Shown: piece after piece, positions 1 through 12,060 of the stretch
How the letters are laid out: every line of letters begins with the position of its first letter
Numbering within the stretch: the first letter of the stretch is position 1
DNA from: Acidobacteriota bacterium
GTDB taxonomy: Bacteria; Acidobacteriota; Vicinamibacteria; Vicinamibacterales; Vicinamibacteraceae
Length of the DNA stretch: 55,574 bases
Assembly (NCBI GenBank): GCA_020845575.1
Contig: JADLFL010000022.1
Location: forward strand, 1-55,574
Reading direction: 5' to 3'
The notes under the pieces: model-generated
The model's database searches: none
What the model was told of the DNA's origin: nothing
What the model saw: the letters and a program-made list of their open reading frames with translations, nothing else
Translations under genes and position numbers: made by a program

Positions 1-462
1 GTCGGCGACCTCGCGCTTCCACATCGCGTTGGCTTCGCGCTGGCTCTCGGCGCAGATCGCCTTGCGCACGTTGTCGAGCAGCTGGGTGAAGAGCGCAATC
101 ACGCTGTCGCGGTAGGTCTCGTCGACGCCCTTGCGCAGCACGTCGAGCAGTTGCGGGATGTCCAGCTTGAGCCGCACGCGGCGGCCGGCTTCGACCAGGT
201 GCTCGCGACGGACCGCGCGGAACTCGGGGTCGTGGCGAAGCAGGTAGGCGAGTTCGCCGCCCTGATGGACGAGGTTGCTCGTGGCCAGGCCGGCGACTTT
301 CTCTTCGAAGCCCGATGCTCCGATGAGTTCGCTCAGCACGACGCCCGAGTCGTTGAACGACAGGGTCTGGTCGAAATCGCTGGCCACAAGGAAATGCACG
401 GGTTCGGTCGTGACAGCCGGGCCGGGCTCTGCGCCTGCTGGAGGCGGAATGGTGAAAGACAT
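1..462 (-). CDS. HAD-like hydrolase, N-terminal part (cut by window edge)
   Basis: The open frame runs from an ATG at 462 to the window edge (154 codons, no stop), so the C-terminus is missing. Residues 27-40 read [14 protein letters not shown], which fits the DxDxT nucleophile motif I of haloacid dehalogenase-type phosphatases; the later HAD motifs are off the window. The start is supported by an AAGGAG ribosome site just upstream and by a good sigma-70-type promoter at 500-527. The gene is divergent from a GntR/LacI-type regulator and is a natural candidate for its target (inference). The substrate cannot be told. Confidence 0.75.
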   Translation of the reverse strand, partial: MSFTIPPPAGAEPGPAVTTEPVHFLVASDFDQTLSFNDSGVVLSELIGASGFEEKVAGLATSNLVHQGGELAYLLRHDPEFRAVRREHLVEAGRRVRLKLDIPQLLDVLRKGVDETYRDSVIALFTQLLDNVRKAICAESQREANAMWKREVAD

Positions 463-499
463 GAGACTCCTTGACTCCGAATAGCGAGTCGCAAAAATG

Positions 500-527
500 A
501 GTATATCAATTTGTCGACATCTGGCAA
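500..527 (-). promoter_or_regulatory. Promoter of the HAD gene with a palindrome in the spacer
   Basis: On the minus strand a -35 TTGCCA (522-527) is followed after 16 bp by a -10 TATACT (500-505). The spacer contains the perfect 8-bp palindrome TGTCGACA (512-519), where a bound repressor would block RNA polymerase. The divergent regulator at 598 is the obvious candidate ligand, but this is inference. Confidence 0.55.
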
Positions 528-561
528 CCGGAGCAGCTTGTAGTCGTCAGAAAATACCTTC

Positions 562-591
562 TTGTCGTTCGTCACATAGTTGTCATATCAT
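562..591 (+). promoter_or_regulatory. Candidate promoter of the GntR/LacI regulator
   Basis: TTGTCG (562-567), an 18-bp spacer and TATCAT (586-591) precede the ATG at 598 by six bases. If used, transcription would begin at or next to the start codon, giving a leaderless message. No Shine-Dalgarno sequence is visible before 598, which agrees. Confidence 0.35.
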
Positions 592-597
592 TCGTGC

Positions 598-1722
598 ATG
601 CAACGGAGCGCGGTCGCGGTCCCGAAGTATCGGGTTGTCTTCGACGCACTCCGTGAGGAGATTCGCTCGGGGCGTTTGGGTGCCGGCGATCGCGTGCCGA
701 GTGAAGCAGCCCTCGTGACCCGATTCGGGGCATCGCGCATCACCGTGGGCAGGGCCGTTCGCGACCTGCAGCAGCAGGGCCTTGTCGAGCGCCGCGTCGG
801 ATCAGGAACGTACGTGACGCAGCCGGCCACGCGATCCGCAGCGACGCCCGCGTGTACGTTCGCCGTGGTGATGCCCGACCTGCCCGACATCGAGATCTTC
901 GAGCCGCTCGTGCAAGGGTTGCTGGGCGCGCCAGAGGCGAGGCCTCACGCGTTCCTGTGGGGGGGCGGCGACGCGCCTGGATTGGAGCGGGCAGCCGTCG
1001 CGTGGGAACGCGTGCAGCAGTACATCGCGCGGCGTGTGGATGGCGTTTTCTTCGCCCCGCTCGAAGGTCTACCCGGCGGCGACGACACGAACCTGCGTAT
1101 CGTTGCGGCGCTCGACAGCGCGGGCATTCCCGTCGTCCTGCTGGATCGATCCGTTTATCCCTATCCGTGGCGGGGGCCGTATGACCTGGTCGGCATCGAC
1201 AACAGGCGCGTCGGGTTCGCCATCACGGAGCACCTGCTGCGTGCCGGTGCTCGACGCGTGGCGTTTCTCGGGACCGAGAGCGGCGCATCGACAATCGCCG
1301 CCCGACGCGCGGGATATCGCGAGGCGATCGACGCGCACGGCGCAGACCCCGCGCTCGTGCATCTGCCCGTGCCGGCGCCCGCGGATCCCCGGGCGCTCGC
1401 GGCCTATCTCGACGTGCACGCACCCGACGCAATCATGTGCGCGACCGACCGCGTGGCGGCGCCGGTGATGCACGCGCTGCTCGGCCTGGGGCGGCGGATT
1501 CCCGACGACATCAGGCTGACGGGCATCGATGATGTGGACTATGCCGCGTGGCTGCCCGTTCCGCTGACGACGATGCGACAGCCGGTGCGGCAGATAGGGG
1601 AGTCGGCGGTGGCGGCGATGCTGGAGCGGCGGTCGCATCCGGAACGACCCACACGCGACATCTTCGTGCAGTGCACGCTCGTGACGCGCGCCTCGTGCGG
1701 ATCGCGATCGATGGAACCGTGA
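598..1722 (+). CDS. GntR-type transcriptional regulator with LacI-type sensor domain
   Basis: A 374-residue regulator. Residues about 10-75 form a GntR winged helix (a PSEAALVTRFGASRITVGRA stretch and an RRVGSGTYV wing). Residues about 85-365 form a LacI/periplasmic-binding-protein-like effector domain (VVLLDRS, GIDNRRVG, ITEHLLRAGARRVAFLG, TGIDDVDYA). This is the domain order of AraR-type sugar regulators, so the effector is probably a sugar or sugar phosphate; identity unknown. An upstream TTG (580) is also in frame, but ATG 598 places the winged helix at the usual distance from the N-terminus. It is divergent from a HAD-like gene and probably controls the shared intergenic region. Confidence 0.85.
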   Translation: MQRSAVAVPKYRVVFDALREEIRSGRLGAGDRVPSEAALVTRFGASRITVGRAVRDLQQQGLVERRVGSGTYVTQPATRSAATPACTFAVVMPDLPDIEIFEPLVQGLLGAPEARPHAFLWGGGDAPGLERAAVAWERVQQYIARRVDGVFFAPLEGLPGGDDTNLRIVAALDSAGIPVVLLDRSVYPYPWRGPYDLVGIDNRRVGFAITEHLLRAGARRVAFLGTESGASTIAARRAGYREAIDAHGADPALVHLPVPAPADPRALAAYLDVHAPDAIMCATDRVAAPVMHALLGLGRRIPDDIRLTGIDDVDYAAWLPVPLTTMRQPVRQIGESAVAAMLERRSHPERPTRDIFVQCTLVTRASCGSRSMEP

Positions 1723-1727
1723 GGACA

Positions 1728-1750
1728 GGGGCCGACCAACGGCCGGCCCC
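1728..1750. terminator. Hairpin between convergent genes
   Basis: GGGGCC (1728-1733) pairs with GGCCCC (1745-1750), with partial inner pairing, five bases after the regulator's stop codon and just before the convergent PIG-L gene ends. There is no clear U-tract, so it is a terminator-like hairpin only. Confidence 0.45.
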
Positions 1751-1767
1751 CGCGGCGTCGCTCGCCC

Positions 1768-2670
1768 CTACTTCGGGAAGATGTCGTTGAGTTCGGCCGG
1801 GCGTGCCTGGCGGCCGTACTGGTTCAACTGGAACGCCTCGGCGTACTTCACCTTGCTTCCACGCTCCTGTCCGTAGCGGGCGATGAGCTGCGCGCGATAC
1901 TGGTCGGCCACGGCTGCCGTACGCTGCTTGGCCAGGTTCAGCAGATACGCCGGCCGCTGCGTGTCGTCTTTCGGCACGTCGGGACGCGTGCGACCCTGCC
2001 ATGAATCGGCGTCGCCGAACTGCGACGGCATCGCGCTCACGCACTGCCACTTCTTGTCTGCGGTCGCGTCGATGTCAACCACCACCGAGGGTTCGAAGGG
2101 CTTCGGATCGACGAAGCCGTCCGAGTAGTTGATGTAGATCGGATTGCCCTTGGTTGGTGGCGTGTCGGGCACGAAGAACGGCGCGCCGACGACGACCGCC
2201 GTGTCGTTCAACAGCACACCGACGTAGCGGTGATCGGGGTGGTAGTCATACGGCCGATGGCCCATCACGACGTCGGCCTGCCAGTCGCGGATCTTGCGTG
2301 CGAACGCGCGACGATATTCCAGGGTGGGCTCGAGCTCGCCATCATGGATGTCGAGCACGTCGGTCGTGATGCCGAGGATGCGCGCGCACTCCTGGACTTC
2401 CTTCGTGCGGCGAATCGCAAGCGGGCCACCCGCTTGGCTGAAGTGGCCGATGTCGCCGTTGGTGGCGGCAACGAACTTCACCTTGTGACCGGCGGCCGCC
2501 CACAGGGCCGCCACGCCGGCCGCCGTGAGTTCGGCGTCATCGGGATGCGCGCCGAAGGCGATGATGCGGAGTTGGCGCGGTGCCGACGGCTGCGTCGCGG
2601 AAACCGCCACGCCGAGCGCCAGGAGGCAGAGAGAGAGGGACGGAATGATGCGTCGGGACATGACGCGCAT
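1768..2670 (-). CDS. Exported PIG-L/LmbE family deacetylase
   Basis: A 300-residue zinc-dependent N-deacetylase-like protein. The N-terminus looks like a signal peptide (RR then a Leu/Ala-rich core to about residue 26), so the enzyme probably acts in the periplasm. The zinc-site signature AHPDDAE lies at residues 41-47 and the distal HPDH at 144-147. Family members deacetylate N-acetylglucosaminyl compounds; the substrate here is unknown. The ATG lies one base after the guaB stop codon, so it is probably translated from the same message as guaB. MSRR three codons downstream is an alternative start. No strong ribosome site is visible, consistent with translational coupling. Confidence 0.88.
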   Translation of the reverse strand: MRVMSRRIIPSLSLCLLALGVAVSATQPSAPRQLRIIAFGAHPDDAELTAAGVAALWAAAGHKVKFVAATNGDIGHFSQAGGPLAIRRTKEVQECARILGITTDVLDIHDGELEPTLEYRRAFARKIRDWQADVVMGHRPYDYHPDHRYVGVLLNDTAVVVGAPFFVPDTPPTKGNPIYINYSDGFVDPKPFEPSVVVDIDATADKKWQCVSAMPSQFGDADSWQGRTRPDVPKDDTQRPAYLLNLAKQRTAAVADQYRAQLIARYGQERGSKVKYAEAFQLNQYGRQARPAELNDIFPK

Positions 2671-2671
2671 T

Positions 2672-7303
<4,632 letters not shown>

Positions 7304-7351
7304 AGGTGACTACCGGAAGGCGGACCCGGAAGCGGGCACCGCGATCCTCTG

Positions 7352-7380
7352 ATTGTAGGGAAGGGGCAGAGGTGAGGCAA
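7352..7380 (-). promoter_or_regulatory. Promoter of the secA operon
   Basis: On the minus strand TTGCCT (7375-7380), a 17-bp spacer and TACAAT (7352-7357) form a near-consensus sigma-70-type promoter. Predicted initiation near 7345 leaves a leader of about 40 nt before the TTG start of secA. Confidence 0.65.
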
Positions 7381-7385
7381 CCCCA

Positions 7386-7405
7386 CGAGCCGGCACTACG
7401 GCTCG
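7386..7405 (-). terminator. Hairpin spanning the M23 gene stop codon
   Basis: CGAGCCG (7386-7392) and CGGCTCG (7399-7405) form a perfect 7-bp stem, and the loop overlaps the TAG stop (7396-7398) of the M23 peptidase gene. It lies immediately upstream of the secA promoter and could end transcription of the M23 gene, though no U-tract is visible. Confidence 0.4.
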
Positions 7406-8298
7406 CGAGCGACGAGGTACTGGAGCGGATTCACGGGACGCCCGCCAATCCACACCTCGTAGTGCACGTGCGTCCCGGTCGAGCGGCCCGTGGATCCGGC
7501 CTGGCCGATCTGCTGGCCCCGCGCTACCGAGACGCCGGTGCGGACGAGCGCGCGCGACAGGTGCGCGTACCGCGTCTCGATCCCGAAGCCGTGCGACACC
7601 ACAACCATGTTGCCGTACTCGGGGTGGTACCGCGACTCGGTGACCGTGCCATCGGCCGTGACATGCACCGGATCGCCGAACTCGACGTCCACGTCCAGTC
7701 CCGAGTGCACACTGACGGCGCTCGTGAATGGATCGCGTCTGACGCCGAACCCGGACGTCACCGCGCCGAACGCGGGCCAGATCGCCGGCGTGGCACGTGC
7801 CAGTTCCGCCTGGCGTTGCAGGCGTGGCCGTGCCGATTCGAGCCCCACTTCAAGGGCGTCGAGCATCTGGCGCACAACGCCAACGGGGTCGGGCGCCGTT
7901 GCCGCGCCCTCGAGGACACGGCGTGCCGTGGCGGGTGAGAGGCCGCCCAGGGCACGCTCCTGCACGGTACGCGGCAGCCGCGCCATGGCTGTCCGCTCCG
8001 TGGTGGTCGGCGTCAGTTCGGAGATGCCGTCGACAGCCGACTGCAGCGATCCGATCTGCGCCGTGAGCGCGGAGGCTGCCGCGCGCGCCGTGGCGTTCTC
8101 CATGCGGAGCGCGGCGATTTCGTTTTGCGTCTGCGCACGTTGCCAGACGGCCTTGCGCGCCGCACCCACCGACAGGAGCGCGGGAATCGCGCCAGCCATC
8201 ACCGCCACGATCGCCACCGACCGCACCGACAGGGTCAGCCGGCGCACGACGCCCGTGCGGCGATTGGCGATGACGATGCTGTAGCGGGTCGAGAACAT
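7396..8298 (-). CDS. M23 family membrane-anchored endopeptidase
   Basis: A 300-residue protein built like periplasmic murein hydrolases or their regulators. A membrane segment lies at about residues 25-45. An Ala/Gln-rich coiled coil (about 50-95) and a linker lead to a C-terminal M23 (LytM) domain (about 175-295). The zinc ligands are present: H198 and D202 in VHSGLDVD, and HVH at 277-279, with H246 in RYAHL, so it is predicted catalytically competent rather than a degenerate activator. It presumably cleaves peptidoglycan cross-links. It lies alone on the minus strand between secA and yifB; partners are not evident. Confidence 0.9.
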   Translation of the reverse strand: MFSTRYSIVIANRRTGVVRRLTLSVRSVAIVAVMAGAIPALLSVGAARKAVWQRAQTQNEIAALRMENATARAAASALTAQIGSLQSAVDGISELTPTTTERTAMARLPRTVQERALGGLSPATARRVLEGAATAPDPVGVVRQMLDALEVGLESARPRLQRQAELARATPAIWPAFGAVTSGFGVRRDPFTSAVSVHSGLDVDVEFGDPVHVTADGTVTESRYHPEYGNMVVVSHGFGIETRYAHLSRALVRTGVSVARGQQIGQAGSTGRSTGTHVHYEVWIGGRPVNPLQYLVAREP

Positions 8299-8352
8299 GT
8301 GACTGTGAGAGGTGCCGTCGGACCCGGGACCGGGCGTGAGGCAACGCGCAGT

Positions 8353-9846
8353 CTAGCACGGTCGGAACTGAAGCGCCTCCGCCAAATGCACACGGTCCAC
8401 CTCGTCTTCGCCCGCGAGATCGGCGATGGTCCTGGCGACGCGGAGGCAGCGATCTGCGCCCCTGGCGCTCAGATCAAGGGCCGTCATGGCTTGGGTGAGG
8501 AGCCGCCCGAGTGCGGGAGAGCGCCGCAGACACTCCAGCGCGTGACCTGTCAAACGGCCGTTGACCGCAGGCTGGCGGGCCGCCTGTCGCGCGCGGGCCG
8601 TCGCCACACGTGCTCGGATGGGAGCCGTGGCTTCCGCTGTCGAACGTGGCCCCGTCAGGGCCGATGGCTCGACGGGCGGCACCTGCACGACCAGGTCGAT
8701 TCGGTCGAGGAGTGGTCCCGAGATGCGCGCCGCGTAGCGCTCGGCGTCGCCGGGACGGCACCGGCACTGGCGCCGCGGGTGGCCGTGGTAACCGCACGGA
8801 CACGGATTCATCGCCGCCACCAGCAGGAAGTCGGCAGGGAAGGTCACGCTGCGCGCCGCGCGCGCCAGGTGCACCACGCCGGTCTCGACCGGCTGCCGCA
8901 GGACCTCGAGCGTGCGCCGGTCGAACTCAGGGACCTCGTCCAGGAGCAGGACGCCGCGGTGGGCGAGGCTCACTTCCCCGGGCCGTGGCTGCGGCCCGCC
9001 GCCGATGAGGGCGGCCGTCGATACCGTGTGGTGCGGCGCCCGGAAGGGGCGGTTCGCGAGCAGACCTCCCTCGGGAGGGACCAGACCCGCCGCCGAATGG
9101 ATGGCCGTGGCGTCCAGCGCTTCCTCGAACGTCCACGTCGGGAGGAGGCCCGGCAGCCGCCGCGCCAGCATGGACTTGCCTGCGCCGGGCGGACCGGTGA
9201 ACAGGATGTTGTGATGCCCCGCGGCCGCGATCTCCAGGGCGCGCCGGGCGAGGAGTTGGCCCTGCACGTCGGCCATGTCCGGCTCCGGCAGCACACGTGG
9301 TGTCGCGGGAGGAGCCATCGCGTCGCTCTCGGGACCCCGTTCCCGAATCGCGCGCAGCGCGTCGGCCAGCGTGGCGGCACCGCGGACGTCGACGCCAGGC
9401 ACCAGTCTCGCCTCGGGGACGTTGGCGCGGGGCACTACCATGGCGTCGAGCTGCGACGCGCGACACGCCAGGGTTGCCGGCAGGACGCCGCGGCAGGGCA
9501 GGGCTCGACCATCGAGCGCCAGTTCGCCGATCACGAGTGCGCGCGAGGCAGGATCTCGCGGGACCTGCCCCGCGGCGGCCAGCAGGGCGATCGCGATGGG
9601 GAGGTCGAAACTGCTGCCGGCCTTGCGGAGATCGGCCGGTGACAGGTTGACCGTGATCTTGTGCGGCGGGAATTCGAGTCCCGCGCTGCGGATCGCGCTG
9701 CGCACGCGGTCACGGCTCTCGCGCACGCTCGCGTCGGGGAGACCGACGATCGTGAAGCCGGGCAGTCCGAAGCTGACATCGGCTTCGACGCGCACGAGTT
9801 CCGCGGCCACACCCACGAGCGCCGTGGTGAACGTTGACGCAAGCAT
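8353..9846 (-). CDS. YifB family Mg chelatase-like AAA ATPase
   Basis: A 497-residue ComM/YifB-type protein. The N-terminal domain starts MLASTFTTALVG and continues through a VGLPDASVRESRDRVRSA motif. Next comes the AAA+ module with Walker A GPPGAGKSML and a Walker B LLLDEVPEF. A NPCPCGYHGHP zinc-like segment and the C-terminal Mg-chelatase-like domain follow. ComM proteins are helicases that act during natural transformation; that role is not demonstrated here. An in-frame ATG at 9942 with an AGGAG only three bases away would add 32 residues unlike the family, so 9846 is preferred. Confidence 0.9.
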   Translation of the reverse strand: MLASTFTTALVGVAAELVRVEADVSFGLPGFTIVGLPDASVRESRDRVRSAIRSAGLEFPPHKITVNLSPADLRKAGSSFDLPIAIALLAAAGQVPRDPASRALVIGELALDGRALPCRGVLPATLACRASQLDAMVVPRANVPEARLVPGVDVRGAATLADALRAIRERGPESDAMAPPATPRVLPEPDMADVQGQLLARRALEIAAAGHHNILFTGPPGAGKSMLARRLPGLLPTWTFEEALDATAIHSAAGLVPPEGGLLANRPFRAPHHTVSTAALIGGGPQPRPGEVSLAHRGVLLLDEVPEFDRRTLEVLRQPVETGVVHLARAARSVTFPADFLLVAAMNPCPCGYHGHPRRQCRCRPGDAERYAARISGPLLDRIDLVVQVPPVEPSALTGPRSTAEATAPIRARVATARARQAARQPAVNGRLTGHALECLRRSPALGRLLTQAMTALDLSARGADRCLRVARTIADLAGEDEVDRVHLAEALQFRPC

Positions 9847-9979
9847 GCCGCCGGCTTGTGCAAGGACCGTGGCACCGGGCCGATCGTCGAAAACACGGCT
9901 GAATACGCGCGCTCGCCGTGATGTGGTGGCAGAAGCTGCCATGTGCTCCTGCCGGGAGATCGCGAGAACTGCTCTCAGT

Positions 9980-10051
9980 GGCAGGGTCGGCTCTCCGCGC
10001 CCGGCCTGAACCGTCGGCCTTCTGCGGCCGGCCGCGGAGAGCCGCCCTGCC
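9980..10051. repeat. Palindromic repeat, family A, intergenic copy
   Basis: Arms 9980-9999 and 10033-10051 are inverted near-identical copies (GGCAGGGTCGGCTCTCCGCG against CGCGGAGAGCCGCCCTGCC), with further CCGGCC/GGCCGG pairing inside, forming a hairpin of about 72 bp downstream of the lytic transglycosylase gene. The left arm shares 18 identical bases (inverted) with a site inside the gene at 41581. Confidence 0.7.
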
Positions 10052-10080
10052 GATGGCTTGTGGCCGAAGATCCGCTCCGA

Positions 10081-11814
10081 CTACTGCGCGCTGCGCGAGC
10101 GAGGGACCTTGATGGTGAGGCGATCGCCGATGTCGAGCCGCGTGCTCTTCAGGCGATTCCAGGTGCGGATGTCGGCCACCGTGACGTCGTACGCGTTGGC
10201 GATGCCGTAGAGCGTTTCGCCGCGCTTCACGCGGTGCGTCGTCACGCGCACATCCTCGTCGGCGCTGGCGGCCACGGGCGTCGATGCACGCATGGCCACG
10301 ACCGTGTCGGCCTCGCGTGCGGCCGGTGCCGTGGCGGGCCGACTCGCACTGGCGAGGAGGGCGGCAGGGGCGCGCGGGATGAGCAGGCGCTGACCGGGCT
10401 TGACCGCGGCGCGCTGCGAGAGACCGTTGGCGTCGGCGAGGTCGGCGCGCGAGACGCCGAGCGTCCGTGCGATCGAGGCGAGCGACTCGCGGCGGCGTAC
10501 GGTGTGGAATTTGAGCGCCGAGAGATCGCCTGGAGCCGCCGCGGCCAGACGTGCCATCAACTGCTCGCCGGATCCGGAGGGGACTTTCACCTCGTAGTTG
10601 GCGCTCCTGAGAGGCGTGGTCCAGCGTCGCAGTTCGGGATTGAGCGCCTGAATCTCGTCGATGGACGTCCCCGTCCACTCGGCCACGCGCCGCAGATCGA
10701 CAGCGGAGGCCACGCGCACCGTGTCGTAGGTGAGCGCCTCGACGGGCGTCAGTTCGAAGCCGTACTGCGTGGGGTTCTTCGCGATGATCACCGCGGCGAG
10801 GATCATCGGCACGTACTCACGCGTTTCGCGCGGGAGGAAGCGATCGGTGGCCGTCAATGTCCAGAAATCGTTGAGGCCAGACGCCCGGATCGCACGCTGC
10901 ACCCGTCCCGGCCCGCCGTTGTAGGAGGCCATGGCGAGGTGCCAGTCCGAGAACATGCCGTAGAGGGTCTTGAAGTACTTCGCTGCCGCGCGCGTGGCCT
11001 TCTCCGGATCCGCGCGCTCGTCCACGTACCAGTCGTGCCTGAGGCCGTGATCGTTGGCTGTGGGCCGCATGAACTGCCACATTCCCCTGGCACTGGCGCG
11101 CGACAGCGCCGTGGGCTTGAACGCACTCTCGATCAGCGGCACGTATGCGAGGTCGAGCGGCACGCCTTCGGCGCGAAACACGCTCTGGACCATGGGCAGA
11201 TAGCGGCTGCCGCGCTGGAGGCCACCGGCGAGGAAGTCGCGCAGCCGACCCTGAAAGAGTTCCACGTAGTGCAGAACCCGCTCGTTCAAGGGAATCGGAA
11301 TGTCGTGCGCGGTCTGCTCGAGATCGAGTTGTACGGTGTGTCCGACGTCGAGGGCCGCCGACTCGGGTGCGCTGAACGTGGCCACCTCGAGGAGTTGGTC
11401 GATGGCCGCCGGTTCCGACGGCTTCTCCGTGAAGCCGTCGCCCTTCTGCAAGGCGAGCGTTTCGTGCGCGGCGATCCTGTCGATCAGCCTGTCGAGCGAC
11501 GTGCGCAGACGCGGATCGCCACGTACGCCTTCAGGCGCTTCGAGGAGGGTATCGACGGACTTGTCGAACGCCGCGCGGGCCTGCTCGAGGTGACCGAGCG
11601 ACAACTCGCGCTCGCCGGCGGCAAACAGCCGCTCGGACTCGGCCAGCAGGGCAGCGCCGGGCTCGACAGAGACGACGGGTTCTACGGGCTGTACTGCCGC
11701 AACCTGCGGCGCAGCCACCGACTGCGGAGCAACGGCGACCGGGGCCGCCTGGTGGCGGCCGCATGCCGCCGAAAAAAGGAGGACTGCAACGGGCAGCCCG
11801 AACGTTCGTCGCAT
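10081..11814 (-). CDS. mltD: Lytic murein transglycosylase lipoprotein with two LysM domains (MltD-type)
   Basis: A 577-residue lipoprotein. The start is placed at ATG 11814 because a GGGGAG ribosome site precedes it and a lipobox (LLFSAAC) follows; longer in-frame readings lack a signal. The SLT domain includes the catalytic-glutamate segment LIESAFKPTALSRASARGMW, then MASYNGGPGRV. Two C-terminal LysM peptidoglycan-binding modules begin FHTVRRRESLASIAR and THRVKRGETLYGIAN. MltD-type enzymes cleave the glycan backbone from the outer membrane's inner face, making anhydro-muropeptides. The promoter (12006-12035) predicts a leader of about 185 nt with inverted repeats. Confidence 0.92.
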   Translation of the reverse strand: MRRTFGLPVAVLLFSAACGRHQAAPVAVAPQSVAAPQVAAVQPVEPVVSVEPGAALLAESERLFAAGERELSLGHLEQARAAFDKSVDTLLEAPEGVRGDPRLRTSLDRLIDRIAAHETLALQKGDGFTEKPSEPAAIDQLLEVATFSAPESAALDVGHTVQLDLEQTAHDIPIPLNERVLHYVELFQGRLRDFLAGGLQRGSRYLPMVQSVFRAEGVPLDLAYVPLIESAFKPTALSRASARGMWQFMRPTANDHGLRHDWYVDERADPEKATRAAAKYFKTLYGMFSDWHLAMASYNGGPGRVQRAIRASGLNDFWTLTATDRFLPRETREYVPMILAAVIIAKNPTQYGFELTPVEALTYDTVRVASAVDLRRVAEWTGTSIDEIQALNPELRRWTTPLRSANYEVKVPSGSGEQLMARLAAAAPGDLSALKFHTVRRRESLASIARTLGVSRADLADANGLSQRAAVKPGQRLLIPRAPAALLASASRPATAPAAREADTVVAMRASTPVAASADEDVRVTTHRVKRGETLYGIANAYDVTVADIRTWNRLKSTRLDIGDRLTIKVPRSRSAQ

Positions 11815-11940
11815 CTGGGCGCTCCCCTGCCGGATGTACCGCGCATCACGCGTGCACACCAGCGGGTGACTCGAGACCTGTCTGGGCCGCGAGCCGGTCA
11901 GGTGGTTTCCAGCAGGCCGAAACCTGCGAACGAAGTTGGG

Positions 11941-11974
11941 GTCCGGATATTCGGACAGACGTCCAAGGCCTTGG
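11941..11974 (-). other. Inverted repeats in the mltD leader
   Basis: Two palindromes lie next to each other inside the predicted 5' leader: GTCCG-N6-CGGAC (11941-11956) and the perfect 12-mer CCAAGGCCTTGG (11963-11974). They could fold in the RNA or serve as protein sites. I could not match the leader to any riboswitch class I know. Confidence 0.4.
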
Positions 11975-12005
11975 ATCGAGATTCGACCGTTTGGCGGACC
12001 CGCGG

Positions 12006-12035
12006 AAAGTAGCATCCGACGGGGTGACCGGTCAA
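12006..12035 (-). promoter_or_regulatory. Promoter of mltD
   Basis: On the minus strand TTGACC (12030-12035), an 18-bp spacer and an extended -10 TGC-TACTTT (TACTTT at 12006-12011) give a strong-looking promoter. Initiation near 12000 leaves a leader of about 185 nt. Confidence 0.6.
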
Positions 12036-12060
12036 GGCGCGGCGAAGCGCGCTGCGACGC

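Noticed and set aside
9847..9942. 32-residue extension of the YifB-type ATPase from ATG 9942
   Set aside because: The AGGAG is only three bases from that ATG and the extra residues have no family counterpart, while MLASTFTTALVG matches the usual N-terminus. It is not excluded.
11815..12005. Known riboswitch (c-di-AMP or c-di-GMP) in the mltD leader
   Set aside because: I looked for the conserved segments of these classes by eye and did not find them; only unassigned inverted repeats remain.
11815..12015. 67-codon N-terminal extension of the lytic transglycosylase
   Set aside because: It lies upstream of a clear ribosome site and lipoprotein signal at 11814 and overlaps the predicted promoter and leader.
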